DNA from: Amaurobius ferox
Taxonomy: Eukaryota > Arthropoda > Arachnida > Araneae > Amaurobiidae
Length of the DNA: 64,000 nucleotides
Assembly: GCA_951213105.1 (NCBI GenBank)
Contig: OX578145.1
Location: 7,181,191 to 7,245,190 of the forward strand
Reading direction: 5' to 3'
The notes below the pieces were generated by a model. The model had not been told where the DNA came from, made no database searches, and worked only from the letters and a program-made list of their open reading frames with translations. Positions 1 through 11,772 of this stretch are shown piece after piece. Within the stretch, counting starts at the first letter, position 1. Each line of letters opens with the position of its first letter. A program made the translations under genes and the position numbers.

Positions 1-304
1 AAAAATGTATGCTTTATTTTATTTCAAAAAATGATAACTCACTATAACATTGAAAATGCCTACTACATAGCTGCCAACTCTGAATGACTGAAAATTTGTA
101 GATTTTTATTCACAGTAAAAAATTCATGACTTTAGGCAAATTCATCGACGTTATGCAAAATCATCATAAAATAACTACATCATACTTAAAAAAATGGATA
201 AAATAACCTAAAATAGGGAAGAGAAAATAAGGCTAATAGTGGGAAAATGACATGATTAACAAATTAACCTTTATAATTAACCAAAATATGAAAATAAGCT
301 AGTT

Positions 305-3300
305 CAGAGGTTCCCAACAGGGGTGGTACTGTCCCCCAGTGGGAGCTGGAGTCTTCCATGGGGGCGGTGGCGGGCGTTAAGGCAGTCAAGAGGGAGGCCA
401 TGAATAAAATACTTTGATACTTTAGACATAGGTAAAATACTTTAGAGATAGGTAAAATACTGTTTTCATGAAAAAATATTTTACCTATCTCTAAAATTTT
501 CATCTTATTGTTATTGCGTAAATAAGCATTAAAAAAAGTTAAATTAGAATTAGGTACACATATACCTAATTCGGTTTCAGTATTATCGGTGACAAGTCTT
601 TGCAAGTTGTTAAGTAACAGAAACCTCTGCCCACAGTGAAAGAGTCCTAAAATTTCAAGACATTTCATTAGATATTCATGTGTTTTCAAAGACGCATTCT
701 GATTGGTCATGATCCGAATCGATGCTACATGCTTTTTCATCTGGATCTGGATCTGTTGATGGTTGTCTTGTATTTTTGCGCTAATTTGTCCTGTAAGTAA
801 TTATTACTATTGAATAGATTCAAATTTTATATTGTATAATTGTTAGTAAATAGCATTCATAACAATCCAGTTGATGCTCTTTGTATGACTAGATGTAAAA
901 TGGAGAATTTAGTCATTAGAAGTGTATTTGCTGGTACAAATGAAGACTAATGAACATTACTTGAAACAATATTTTATGTACATATAACTGTGCATAAATT
1001 TAGTTTTTATAATGGTATATTGTATAATTGTTAGTAAAAAGCATTCATAACAATCTGTCCCAACCTCTGGGTTTCCGAAACAGACTCTGACTCCTTGAAA
1101 AAAAAAAAATCTTAGCCAAGTAAAGTAACAGTAAGTCAATACAGAAATTAAATGAATTGACTAAATGAAATTAAATCTAAATAAAACTGAAATTAAAACT
1201 TTTAGTTTATTTTAACTGATGTCAATGCTTAAAAATAAATTGACAAAAAAAAAAAAAAAAAAGATACAATTTAACAAAAAAATAAACACATTTATTATGC
1301 TTTAAGCTAATAATTTTATTATGGAAGCAGTTCTGATCATTTTTATCTCATTTGCAGATATAATTCATATTTTTTGAAGCATTTAAACATTTAATATGTA
1401 TAAAAAAAGTTTTAATGTGTTCGATCAAAATTAACTTTATTGAATATAATTTGCCAATAAGATGTTTTAGTTTTTATAGAAAATAGTAGATGGCGCCACC
1501 TCACATGAAATTATCCTTATTTGTGAGGAGTGATACATGATAGAAGTCATTAGCCATTTCATTATATCTATAAATCTGCTGAAAAGTTTTTTTATTATAA
1601 CCGTGGCAAATGTTCTTTTACTTACAACATGTCTGAAGCTAAGAGGAAATGCCGGCAGTACAGTAGTATTTGAAATATGGATTTACGCACTCTCCTACGA
1701 ACTAATTATTACCAATGTGTTTAATTTGCGAAAAAGTTTTTTCAAATGAAGCCATGAAGCTTTCTAGGCTACAAGAGCATTTGAATAAAATGCATGCTGA
1801 TAAAAAGGACAAAGAATTGTCCTACTTTCAAGGACTGGAAAAGAAATATTTAAAACAGCCAACTATATTCAACGTTTTTGCATCGCATTCTAAACAAGAT
1901 GATGATGGACTACGAGCTTCATATAATATTTCATCGTTAATCGCAAAATCGGGAAAACCACACACAATTGGCGAGGAATTAATCTTGCCGGCAGTCAAAG
2001 AAGTAATAAAAACTGTTCTTCATCATAAGACACCATCAGATACCATCAGGAGTCACCTTCGAGTTATAATTCAGTGCAAAGAAGAATAGATGAAATGGCT
2101 AAAGACGTTGAAATATCATTATGCAATTACTTGAAGACTTGCAAATTTTCCATTCAACTCGATGAATCAAGTCTACCAAATAACAAAGCACTACTCTTAT
2201 CATACGTACGATTCATAAAAGAAGAAAAAATTTGTCAAGAGTTATTATTTGGCAAAAAATTGGAAACCGATACAAAGGGAGAATTGATATTTAATACCAT
2301 GAACAAGTTTTTTCAAGAGAAAGAAATTCCTTTTCATAATATTTTATCAGCTGCTACTGATGGTGTTCCAGCAATGACGGGACATCATAAGGGTTTTATA
2401 GCGCATTTGAAACAAGCAGTACCAAATGTACTCGCTGTACACTGTATTATTCATCGTCAGCATTTGGTTGCAAAAAATCTTAATAAACGCCTGCATACGT
2501 CGCTTGATTACGTTATTAGAGCAGTCAATGAAGCAATTCATTGAGTGGCAGACTGTTTAGCCAACTTTGTAGTGAAAATGATGAAGATTATTATCGCTGG
2601 CTGCTGCACACAGAAGTTCGTTGGCTCTCAAAAGGTGCATGTCTGAATCGCTTTTACAATCTATTTGACTCAGTACTAGATTTCCTTGAAAACAGAAATG
2701 AAAAACTGAACGCAAACCTGATTACATCCAAGAATGACATCGCTTATTTGACAGACCTGTTTAACATATTTAATGAAGTAAATTTACAATTGCAAGGTGA
2801 TGAGTTGAATTTAATTAAAACAAAAAACGTCACAGCTGCTTTTGTGGGGAAACTTCTTCTGTTCAAACGAAATTTAGGTAGAGGTGAATACAGCCACTTT
2901 CCCACATTATCAGCAGTCTCTGCAAAACAGGAAGATTTACTTACTTACTTCCAACACTTGGTCATTCTTCATGCTGATTTTAAGGAGCGATTCCAGGATA
3001 TTATAGGCATGGATTAGGCATGGTTTTAGATCCTTTTGCAAATACAGATACAGCAGATTCATCAAATTTAGAAGAGGAACTCATAGAACTCACAACTAAT
3101 GAAGAACTAAAAGTAAAATTCAGAAAACGATACCAAGAGTTCTGGCTTCAAAAATCAATACCAGCACTCTACCCTGGATTATGGGAAATAGTACAGAAAT
3201 TTTTAATTGTATTTCCTTCATCGAATTTGGTTGAGACTGGGTTCAGTGCAGTAGCAAATTTACTAAGAAAAGGAATAGACTGCAGATCACTGAGCGTGGT

Positions 3301-3598
3301 GATTTGCGACTGATGTTGACAAAATTGGAACCCGACATTAACAAATTGATAAAACTCCACCAGCCTCAACCATCTCATTAATTTTTTATTATTATTTTGT
3401 GTTAATTTTTAAATTTTTAATAAACAATTTTCTACTTTTGATGGGTCTTTTTAATTTCTACTTTGTTATTCTTAATAGATACATAATGTGCAACAATATT
3501 TTAATATTTGGTATAACTATTATAGGAGAGGGGGCATTGAAATTTTTTTTTTTTTTTGTAAAAGGGGGCGGTGGTCCAGAAAAGGTTGGGAACCTCTG
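305..3598 (+). mobile_element. hAT DNA transposon, full length, decayed
   Basis: Terminal inverted repeats are CAGAGGTTCCCAAC at 305-318 and GTTGGGAACCTCTG at 3585-3598. The 8-bp duplication AGCTAGTT flanks it at 297-304 and 3599-3606, diagnostic for hAT. The insertion site is inside a satellite unit, which reads on as AGCTAGTTTA elsewhere. Total length is 3,294 bp. The left 1.2 kb and the stretch 3382-3598 are non-coding; a long poly-A run lies at 1245-1262 and a poly-T run at 3543-3557. Confidence 0.92.
1629..3381 (+). pseudogene. hAT transposase (SCAND3/ZBED5-like), broken
   Basis: Reading starts near ATG 1629 (MSEA...) and passes through several frames. A BED-type zinc finger is visible at about 1715-1795 (CLICEKVF ... 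EHLNKMH). It is followed by the RNase H-like core: LDESSLPNNKALLL, then AATDGVPAMTGHHKGF with a catalytic-type Asp, then VHCIIHRQHLVAK, then HTEVRWLSKGACLNR. The C-terminal dimerisation region contains FPSSNLVETGFSAVANLL and the typical ending LHQPQPSH before TAA at 3379. Frameshifts lie near 1715, 2080, 2545 and 3275, and a stop lies near 3015. The order and wording match the transposase family that also gave the vertebrate SCAND3, ZBED5 and FAM200 genes. It cannot make a full protein as it stands. Confidence 0.85.
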
Positions 3599-3606
3599 AG
3601 CTAGTT

Positions 3607-4222
3607 TAATGTGCAACAATAGGGAGATGGAGGGAAAAGGATAATTACATACTCTCGGCAACACCTACAACAACAACAACAAAAATTATTTTTCATGATA
3701 ATACTATTTATTTGAAAATAATTAAAAAATTAACCTTCATAGTCAACCAAAATATGAAAATAAGCTAGTTTAGTCAAGTTAATATGCAACAATAGGGAGA
3801 TGGAGATCGATGGAAAAGGATAATTGTGTAATCTCGGGAACATCCGTGAGAAAAGAAAAACTGAATTTCACGATCCTACCATTTATGTGAAAATAATTAA
3901 AAAATTACCCTTCATAATCAATATAAATATGAAAATCAGCTTGTTTAGTCAAGTTAATATGCAACAATAGGGGATGGAGATCGATGGAAAAGGATAATTG
4001 TGTACTTTCGGAAATGCTGCGAAAAAAAACCCAACTGAATTTCACGATTGTACTATTTATGAAAAATAATTAAAAAATTAGCCTTTATAATCAACCAAAA
4101 TAAGTTAGTTTAGTCACGTTAATATGCAACAATAGGGAGATGGAGATCAATGGAAAAAGGTGATTGCATAGAAACGGACTCAAAGAAAGAAAAGAAAAGA
4201 AGAAAAGAAGAGGGGGGGGGGG

Positions 4223-4261
<39 letters not shown>

Positions 4262-4470
4262 GAATTTCACGATCGTACACTTTCTATGAAAATAATTAAA
4301 AAGTTAACATTTATAATCAACCAAAATATGAAAATAAGCTAGTTTAGTCAAGTTAATATGCAATAATAAGGGGAAGGAGATAGATGGAAAAAGGCAATTA
4401 TGTACTCTCAGCAAAGATAAAAAAAAAAAGACTGAATTGTGCAATCTTATAATTTAAGCGAAATATAATT
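3607..4470. repeat. Satellite-like tandem units, ~180 bp (block 1)
   Basis: At least four units recur here, each carrying AAAATATGAAAATAAGCTAG, then GTTAATATGCAACAATAGGG, AGATGGAGATCGATGGAAAA and a CTGAATTTCACGATCGTAC-like end. Spacing of the AATATGAAAA word is about 176 bp for the best units (3751, 3927). A partial unit precedes the hAT element at about 180-304. Similar units occur at 24545-25420, 36137-36480, 62330-62640 and 63240-63900. No coding potential. Confidence 0.75.
4211..4259. repeat. G-run followed by long poly-A tract
   Basis: Ten Gs run directly into about 38 As inside a satellite unit. It is simple low-complexity sequence, probably expanded from the A-rich part of the unit; its length may be uncertain in the assembly. 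Confidence 0.7.
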
Positions 4471-5169
4471 TGTTTAGTAAAATATTTTTCTATTTTTACT
4501 TGCACTATAAAAATAAATTAGGTCTATTGTTCTGATATGAAATCATTAGAAGAAGGAAATGGATGCAAACTCATAATTTTGAACTCTCAGAAAAGCACGG
4601 AATATGAATTAAATGGTGGGATGCATGGATTTCAAGAGATTTTCCGTAGTTTTGGGAGTAATGTCCATAAAACAGTAGCAAGAAGCCAGAAAGGACGTGA
4701 AGAAAATTTGTTTATCATTTTTAGAGGAAGAGGGGACATTTTTAGGGAATTTTTGTAGTGGAATCGGGGAAAAGTAGGAACTTTTAGCTTGTGAACGAAA
4801 AATTGGAAGAAATCTGTTTTCGATCGGAAGATTGGAATGATGCCCGAAAATCGGAAACTTTCCGCGTAAATTGGAAGCATTGGCAGCTATGCTACTACAT
4901 AAGAAAAATGTTTTTATATAGTCAATGTATAAGAAAAAACATAGCATAAACAAAGAGAAATATTTGAAAAAGGCTCACTGAAACAAAAGATGTTCAGTTG
5001 CAATTTAGTTAATTTGATGAATGTGAGTAGGAAAATGCTTTTGAAACTCTATTGCCTAGAAAAAGGGGAAAAAGAGCATATTTTAAAAAAAATAATCCTT
5101 TTTTTATGTAAACTGCAAAAATGTGAAAACTGTTTAATTAATTTGAGATTTTATCAAAAATAAGATGAA

Positions 5170-5510
5170 TGGAAAAGGATGTTTAAACATTACACGGAAA
5201 TTTAATCTATACAAGTGAAATCGCACTTATATTTTACAAAAGTATTAATTAATAGTGAAATATATTGTAAAGAAATGAATGTTGCGCATTTTTGAATTCA
5301 CATAATTTGAAACTATACATGGATAGATGTTTCAATATTGCACAGGAATATAATCTATATCCGTGAAATCGCACTTAAAAAATAATCAATATTTTATGAA
5401 AATATTGATTAATAATGAAACCTACTTCAAAGAAATGAATGTTGGGTGTTTATCATTCACATAATTTGAAATTAAACATAGATGGAAATGGAGATTTCAA
5501 CATTACATGG
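5170..5510. repeat. Diverged tandem repeat, ~150-bp period
   Basis: The words AATCTATA..CGTGAAATCGCACTT, AAAGAAATGAATGTTG and CACATAATTTGAAA occur twice, about 148-160 bp apart (for example 5205 and 5353; 5299 and 5459), with a partial third copy. Not similar to the satellite units at 3607-4470. The rest of 4900-5900 holds nothing else that I can assign. Confidence 0.5.
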
Positions 5511-5910
5511 TAATGTAATTTGAAGCAGTATAGATCAATAAAGTGAAAATGATACAACATAGTACTGGTACTAGGTTCATTTGCTGAAGAAACAAAATGG
5601 CAGATCCTTTTGTTCGATCCCTTTACCAGAGAATTTTTATTGAGAAATCCCCAACTTTAGAGAATTTCAGGAAAACTGACAAAAGCTGGGCATTTCCCGA
5701 AAAAACCAGTAGAGTCGCCAGTTATGAAATAGCAATGGCGTCAGTTAAGTTGGGGGCTGTGTTGATTCAACAAGGAATAATCCAAAAATAAAAATGAGTT
5801 CATTCTTTAGAAATGTATTTAAGTATCTACCTGTATGTTGTTCATATTTTATAGATCTAGTGAGTCCAACTTTTAAGATAAAGAAAGAGCAAAATAAAAA
5901 AAAAATCTAC

Positions 5911-6070
5911 CTTATACTGGGCACCAATATACTATTGATACCCCCTAACTTGACATTGATTTTGAGACACAGATTAGAAAGAGTTTGAGGAGATGTTTTA
6001 TTAACATTTTTCGCTTGAACACATTGAGTTGCCATGCCCAGAACAGTATCTCCAACACGCTTGACTTCAG
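5911..6070 (-). CDS. AGO1: Argonaute exon (MID domain, guide 5'-phosphate pocket)
   Basis: Internal coding exon of an Argonaute gene, 160 bp. Argonautes bind miRNA or siRNA guides and direct silencing in the cytoplasm. The exon starts after the acceptor TTTTTTCAG at 6071 and ends at the donor AAG|GTAGAT at 5910. With one base from the previous exon it encodes a stretch opening [19 protein letters not shown] and ending [13 protein letters not shown]. By comparison with human AGO2 this holds the pocket residues Lys533 (AEVK), Gln545-Cys546 (ATQC) and Lys566/Lys570 (CLKINVK); all are kept. Entry phase is 1 and matches the exon at 12454-12638; exit phase is 2. The next exon, carrying the PIWI catalytic core, is not in the window, so the following intron is longer than 5.9 kb. 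Wording is closest to arthropod Argonaute-1; a paralogue is possible. Confidence 0.95.
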
Positions 6071-6309
6071 CTGAAAAAATAAAGTATGTAATGAATATAA
6101 GGTTATAAATAAATAAAAAAAAATTTAGAAAATTAATTTTACACATATTTTATAGTGAAAAGTAATTATGTACTTTTAAATGGATAAATTAAAAATTTTG
6201 ACATAGAAGCAGCTTCATACCAAAGATTCACTGAAAGAAATAGAGTCTTTAACGGTAACTGTTTTGAATGATAAAGTACAGTATGATCAAAATTATCACA
6301 GATGATATA

Positions 6310-7167
6310 CAGGGTGTCCCAAAAAGATTGAATGAGTTTTAATTCTTTACCTGTTAGAAATAAGTGGGCAATGTAAATTGCAAAAGAGTTGAAAGTAAGG
6401 TAGGAAATAAGACTACATTAATGAAATAGTCCTCCCATTAATTTTCAAAAAGTTACACTTTTTAAATATTTATACGACCCCCTTAGACAAATTGGGGCAA
6501 TCAGAAAATTTTTATTTTAGTGCAACAAGATCATTTAAAAAAACCCCACATATCTGTATCTTTAAAATCAACTGAATTATGATAAAGGAAAAAAAATCTG
6601 ACTTATGCTACTTTTCCGTACTATGTAAAAGGCTGTTTCATCAGTGAAAATAGGGATCATAAACAAATTGACGATGGAAATTGTTTAAATCAAAAATATG
6701 TTAATATGTGTCAAAATTTTTTATCACAAATGCATCTAAATAAAGCATTACACAGACAAAGATCATATAAAATCGTGGTACTCACTACACAGTTGGGGCA
6801 CATAATTAAAAAATTAGTTTTATCTTTTTTGTGATATGTTACAAATTTACATTTCTAATTTGATATAGGGTCCCCATTCACAATGTTCAATTATCAATTA
6901 AATATAACTCACTCAATTTTAAAGATACAGATATGCGGCTTTTTCTAAAGATCTTGTTGCATTAAAATTAAAAAAATTCTGATTGACCAAATTTGTCTAA
7001 GGGGGTCGTATAAAACTAAAGGTGTAACTTTTTAAAAATGAATGAGAGGACTATTTCATTAACGTAGTCTTATTTCCTACCTTACTTTCAACATTTTTGC
7101 AATTTACATTGCCCACTTATCTCCAACAGGTAAAGAAAGTGCATTTAAATCTTTTTGGGATATCCTG
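6310..7167. mobile_element. Foldback MITE, probably Tc1/mariner-type
   Basis: Left end CAGGGTGTCCCAAAAAGATT (6310) and right end AATCTTTTTGGGATATCCTG (7148-7167) begin a long inverted repeat. Matching continues for roughly 260 bp on each side, for example TAAGACTACATTAATGAAAT against its complement near 7050, and GACCCCCTTAGACAAATT near 6477 against 6986-7004. TATA flanks both ends (6306-6309, 7168-7171), consistent with TA duplication. No transposase. It lies in the 6.4-kb AGO intron. Confidence 0.7.
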
Positions 7168-8219
7168 TATAAGGTGATCATAATCACAATGAACAATAGT
7201 AAGCACAATAAATCTACTGAACAGTTTCTCACAAAAAACCAGCTCAATAATATGTTGTTTATGCACCAACAGCAATCCAAATTCATGATGAAAAGCGACA
7301 TAGATGACTATTTCCACACAAGCACATCCTGTGAATTTGCACACTCACCTTGTGCCACATTTTCTAACATTTATTGGCTTGTGATACTTATGTCTGTATA
7401 GCTATTCACATCACCCTTCATTGAGAATTTGCATTACTGGATGTGAAGCAAAGAAACTATTGGTACATGTATCCCCAGAATGCAATGTCCAATTGAAACA
7501 CTGACAACATATTTTCAGGTTGGTTTTGCATAAGAAAACAAGTTGCAGATGATTATGGCTACACTTAAAATCAAGGAGAAAATATTTATCTGTAGGACTG
7601 ATCCTGTTTACAAAATTTAATCTTTTTAAACAAAACCTGGCCACCTCCGATCAACCCCCTACCACATTGAACTTTTATATACTTAATATGAGCATAGATC
7701 CCTTTCTACTTTGATGTGAATAACACCTATGGTTGGGGTTTCTCTGGTGGAAAAACGAACTGTTATGAAAAAAGTAAGCACTTTGGTACAATATGGATAT
7801 CTTTAAATATTAATATATAAATGAAATCATTTTTTAAAACTGGGCAAGCCAGCAATAAGCAAGCCACTGCAGAGACTTAAGCACGATCATTTCTAATATA
7901 GATATTGTACTTTGTGTTTCCAGTTGAAGACTGAGTTGATTGGGTGATATTCCACTTATCAAACTACCTTTGAATACTTATTGTGACTTTTTGGAACATA
8001 AATAGCTAAAATACTAAAAAATAAAATAACTATGAGGTGCACCTTCATGGGTCCTTCAGAATCTGTGTACAAAATTTTACGGTCATATGATACTTAGATT
8101 CCCCGCTACTTTTCATGTATACCCGGAAATGTTTCCCTACTTCTACATGGGGCAATTTAATACATGACACTAAACAAACAATCCGTAATCCTAATAGTTA
8201 ACGGGAAATTTCCTATACT
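7168..8219. other. Intronic stretch without assignable features
   Basis: AT-rich AGO intron sequence between the foldback MITE and a hAT fragment. I see short spurious open frames on both strands but no motif, inverted ends or repeat shared with other parts of the window. Confidence 0.6.
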
Positions 8220-8761
8220 TAAACTTTGATAGCAATGCTATCGCAAAATGTCGTTTGTTTATTTTGTGGTGTCTAACAGAAACAATACTATCTTGAATTC
8301 GAGAAATACAGGCTTCTGCAAGATCAATCGATAGGCACATAACTGATATGGCTGAAAATGTAAAAAGTAAAGCAAATGACCAAGCTACAGTAAGCTGTCC
8401 CATTTAGTGTCACTCTTGATGAAAGTGTCGATTAGTGGCACACATAGCTATAGTTACATGCTTTTGTGACAACAATCGTATTTATAAAGAGCTGTGCAGC
8501 TGTGAAGAACTGTCCAAGGATGAGGACATTAAAATTACATTTGTAAGTTATTTCAAAAATCAAAACATTGACATAATAAAATATTCTGTGTTACTACTGA
8601 TTCCACCCCTGCAATGGTTGAAAAGAATAAAGGATTTGTTAAATTTCTTGAAGATGTCAAGAATTGAGATTCCATTACATTATACACCAAGAGAGTTTGT
8701 GTGTGAAGATTTCATTATGGTGCTTGAACCTTGTGATGGAAACTGTTATCAGGACAGTTAA
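8220..8761 (+). pseudogene. Decayed hAT-like / GTF2IRD2-like transposase fragment
   Basis: Plus-strand reading across frames gives SARSIDRHITDMAENVKSKA, then after stops VTLDES-like residues, then AIVTCFCDNNRIYKELCSCE. This order (R-I-D-M-A-E, then L-D-E-S, then a hydrophobic strand and E-L) resembles the start of the catalytic core in hAT transposases of the GTF2IRD2 type. Stops and frameshifts interrupt it, and no finger domain, later catalytic Asp or dimerisation domain is found. The open frame at 8435-8761 is a remnant, not a gene. The match is short, so identification is tentative. Confidence 0.35.
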
Positions 8762-9278
8762 CTTCATAGGGACAATTGTCCACCCTCATTTCCTCTAATA
8801 ATTGTTAAATTTTACATTATCAGTATTAAGCATACTGTTGGCATTAAAATATCTGAATATGCATGTGATATTAAAATTAATAAACTTTACACTTTATCCC
8901 AAACCAATTAATGATAATTTTGTCCTGATTTTCGATAAAACTTTTCTTTTAACCAATTGTTTACTTTTAAATTGTAATGCTAGTGCAAATACATGTCATT
9001 GAGGATGGCAAGAGAGGCGATAAATCTACCAAACATACTAACTTTGTTGGTACTCAAAAATGGTAAAGATGAAACAACAAGTGGCCATCTTGTTATATTG
9101 TGTAGTGGAGTCAACACTATTCAAAATTGCAACGTGAAGTAGAAAAGAATTACCAAAAAATTTATAGTCACTTGAAAAATAAAACTTTAAGCAAACTTAA
9201 AGTTAAAAACAACACAAAGTCAGCTTAGCATTCCATGTTTTTCAAATTAGTGAAGTAATCATAGGATACAAACTGGAT

Positions 9279-11369
9279 CTAGAAATGACAGGTACATGAC
9301 TGAGCTGATGACCTGAAATCAGTTCTTATGTTCTTGATATGGCTAAAAGCCCTTTCACATTCTGCATTACTGTGGGGAATAGTGAGGACAAATAACATAA
9401 ATTGTGAAAGTTTTTTAAATTTTAGCTGACCCTGCTCATTTTTTATCTGGGCCACTTTAACCCACTGCACATCAATGCATTCTTCCTTTACTATATCTTC
9501 AGGAATTTTATAAATTTGAAATTCACTGAATTGTGTTTGTAAGTTGTCCAATGCATCATCTACTTTTTCATTGTCATCAAGTAACAGAAAAACTGGGAAT
9601 TTTTCAGCAAAGAATTTTAGGCTGGAGAAAGAAAGCGTTTTCAATTTTTGAAATTTGTGCTACTTCTGCATACAGAAGCACTTTACAATTATATGGAAAT
9701 TTATTGCGCATATAATCACATGATGTAGTATAATATTTCCTCACATGGATATAAAATGTACTCTTATCATCTGGTTTTAAGTTAGAAATTAATTGGGAAG
9801 TTGCATGTCCAATTAGCAAATCTGAATCATTTTTCTGATTTTTAATTTCACGATAGTTAACTTCATAGCTTTTGAATGATTTTATGACAGAAGGTTTTAT
9901 GAACTTCAGGAGGATGTCTTTAAATAAATCAAGAAGTGACCTTAACATATGAATATATGGAATTGTAGATTGGAGAATAACATTTGTTTTTTCAAAAACT
10001 GGCACTATCTGTGAAAGAAATATACAAAAAGTCTTGTTAATATCTGTTGTCATAAAAAAGAATAATCTTTTTTCTCAAGAAATTGGGTTGCTAAACCGAG
10101 TTCGCTTCTCAGCATTATTGTGCTGACTAATTTCGGATTTTCTTTTTAGACCCTGTATAGTCATTGCACATTTAGGTTTGTCCTCAAATTTTTGAGAAAT
10201 ATGTTGCATATTTTTTTTTGTTAGGGATGGAATAAAATGACAATGAAGATAGTTCATTTTTTTTCATTGCTTCTTTTTTAAAAAAGCTTACTAAAGACTT
10301 CCATTGGTCGATAATTCTTTCTACACACTTTCCAACAGAAAGCTAACGTGTACTAACATGCTTCAGTACCTTTTTAATGTCAGTCTCATGAAATTGCTGC
10401 AACATTTTCATCCTGTCTTTCCTTTTAGAACTCTTTCTCATTCTTTCGTAATAAAAAATATCTACTAATATTTCATTAATTTTGAGTGGTATACTTGCTG
10501 AACCTTTTTCAGCTGCCAAATTTATTAAATGACAACTGCATCCAATCACTTCAATATTTTGATGCTCTTTTTTTAAAACAGTAGCTACACCTGATTTATG
10601 GCCTACCATAACAGGTGTATTATCACAACTGAGAGCAATGCAATTAGATTCTGGAATAAAGTGTACTTATTAAGAGATTACCAATGTTTAGTCCTGATGA
10701 ATCACCTTTCAAAGATGGCACAGATAATAGACAATTTTTAATTAAACCACATTCTGGGTTGTAAATAGTAACGACAATGGGATACAGTTTGGAATCTGCA
10801 TCTTTACCCCCATTTGATGCTATTGAGAAAGGATATGTTCTTAATGATGAAACAATTTCGTTTTGTTCTTTATCTGCCATTTCCTGAAGAATTGCAGATG
10901 TTCTGGTTCAAGCACAGCCATGATTTTTTGCAATAGTGCTGTCAGGTAACATTTTTCGAAATAATTCTCCAGCATGATCACTGTAAGATACAGGTAAATT
11001 GTGTTCAACAAGGAACAATGTAAATAAATATTCTGAGTTTATCACTGAGCCATCAGAATTATTTATATGAAACATAGATTTTATGGAGGTATTGCTATCC
11101 ACAACTTTAAAATTATCTTTGTGTTTTACTGTTTTCGCATGTAGAAGAATGTCATTTTTTTCTCCATGTGCGATGACGATATCGCATCTACAACATATGC
11201 AAAATGCAAACTTTTCACAAAGTCTTGACTTTTGAATGAAATTAAAAATACTTGAGTAATTTTCTTTATAACTTTGGTAATACCGTTTTTTTAATGAACG
11301 AGACATTTCTAAAGATATAAAAAGATCTAGTACATGCGCTGGAACAACTAATATGACTGCGAACAACAA
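9279..11369 (-). pseudogene. hAT transposase (ZMYM6/ZBED-like), broken
   Basis: Reading from 11369 down to 9279 on the minus strand. The N-terminal part has a zinc-finger-like CICCRCD ... HAKTVKHKDN (C-x2-C ... H-x5-H), then FRKMLPDSTIAKNHGC, a common hAT motif. Next come YPFSIASNGGKDADSKLYP and MVGHKSGVATVLKKEHQNI with GCSCHLINLAAEKG (about 10500-10600), then the helical insertion domain. The C-terminal dimerisation domain ends LTIPHSNAECERAFSHI near 9340-9370. At least four frameshifts or stops separate these blocks (near 10900, 10640, 10340, 10060). The inverted ends of the transposon were not found. It sits in the 6.4-kb AGO intron in the same orientation as the gene, but is not part of it. 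Confidence 0.8.
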
Positions 11370-11571
11370 AGCTTGCGTACGGGCTGTGGTTACAGGCAGA
11401 AGAGAAGGGGAAAATTAGATTGGTGGCATTCCACAGCAGGAGGAGTGTTTGGTCACAACTTATTTTCCGCGGAATGATTCATCCAATCATTGAGTGTTAT
11501 ATGTACTCAGAGTGTCAGTTGGTAAATCTTCACGACTGCTATTCTCCAGGTGAATGGAATATATCCGCAAG

Positions 11572-11772
11572 TTGTCAGAAAGGAAGTGAAGAAAATTTGT
11601 TTATCATTTTCAGAGAAAGAGGGGACATTTTTAGGTAATTTTTGTAGCGTAATCAGGGAAAAGTAGGCACTTTTAGCTTGTGAACGAAAAATCGGAAGAA
11701 ATCAGTTTCAGATCGGAAAGATGCCCATAAATCGGAAACTTTCCGGGTAAATCGGAAGCATTGGCAGCTATG
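11572..11772 (+). repeat. Second copy of the GC-richer end of the 66-4891 repeat
   Basis: TGTCAGAAAGGAAGTGAAGA through to GCATTGGCAGCTATG aligns along its length with 4687-4891. Shared blocks include TTGTTTATCATTTT, GGGGACATTTTTAGG and TTTTAGCTTGTGAACGAAAA. The left end of this copy was not found, so it is truncated or joined to other sequence near 11560. Confidence 0.75.

Larger units (their letters stand above)
66..4891. mobile_element. Dispersed repeat with 12-bp inverted ends, split by a hAT insertion
   Basis: The left end reads CATAGCTGCCAA (66-77) and the right end TTGGCAGCTATG (4880-4891), perfect inverted copies. CTACTA lies directly outside both ends (60-65 and 4892-4897) and looks like a 6-bp target duplication. 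Without the hAT element at 305-3598 the unit would be about 1.5 kb. Its interior is made of ~180-bp tandem units, followed by a GC-richer end (4690-4890) that recurs at 11572-11772. No transposase belongs to it, so it is non-autonomous. The superfamily is uncertain. Confidence 0.5.

Noticed and set aside
264..740. Minus-strand open frame of 158 codons
   Set aside because: It spans the left inverted repeat and subterminal region of a hAT transposon and has no domain wording.
4203..4260. Poly-A tract as a retroposon tail
   Set aside because: No target duplication or upstream retroposon; it lies within a satellite unit and follows a G-run.
5597..5791. Open frame of 64 codons starting MADPFVRSLYQRIF, next to an AGO exon
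   Set aside because: No family recognised, on the opposite strand to AGO, and no splice or conservation support. Probably chance.
8191..8403. Minus-strand frame that looks like a signal-peptide protein
   Set aside because: It is the complement of the hAT-like fragment whose plus-strand reading matches transposase order.
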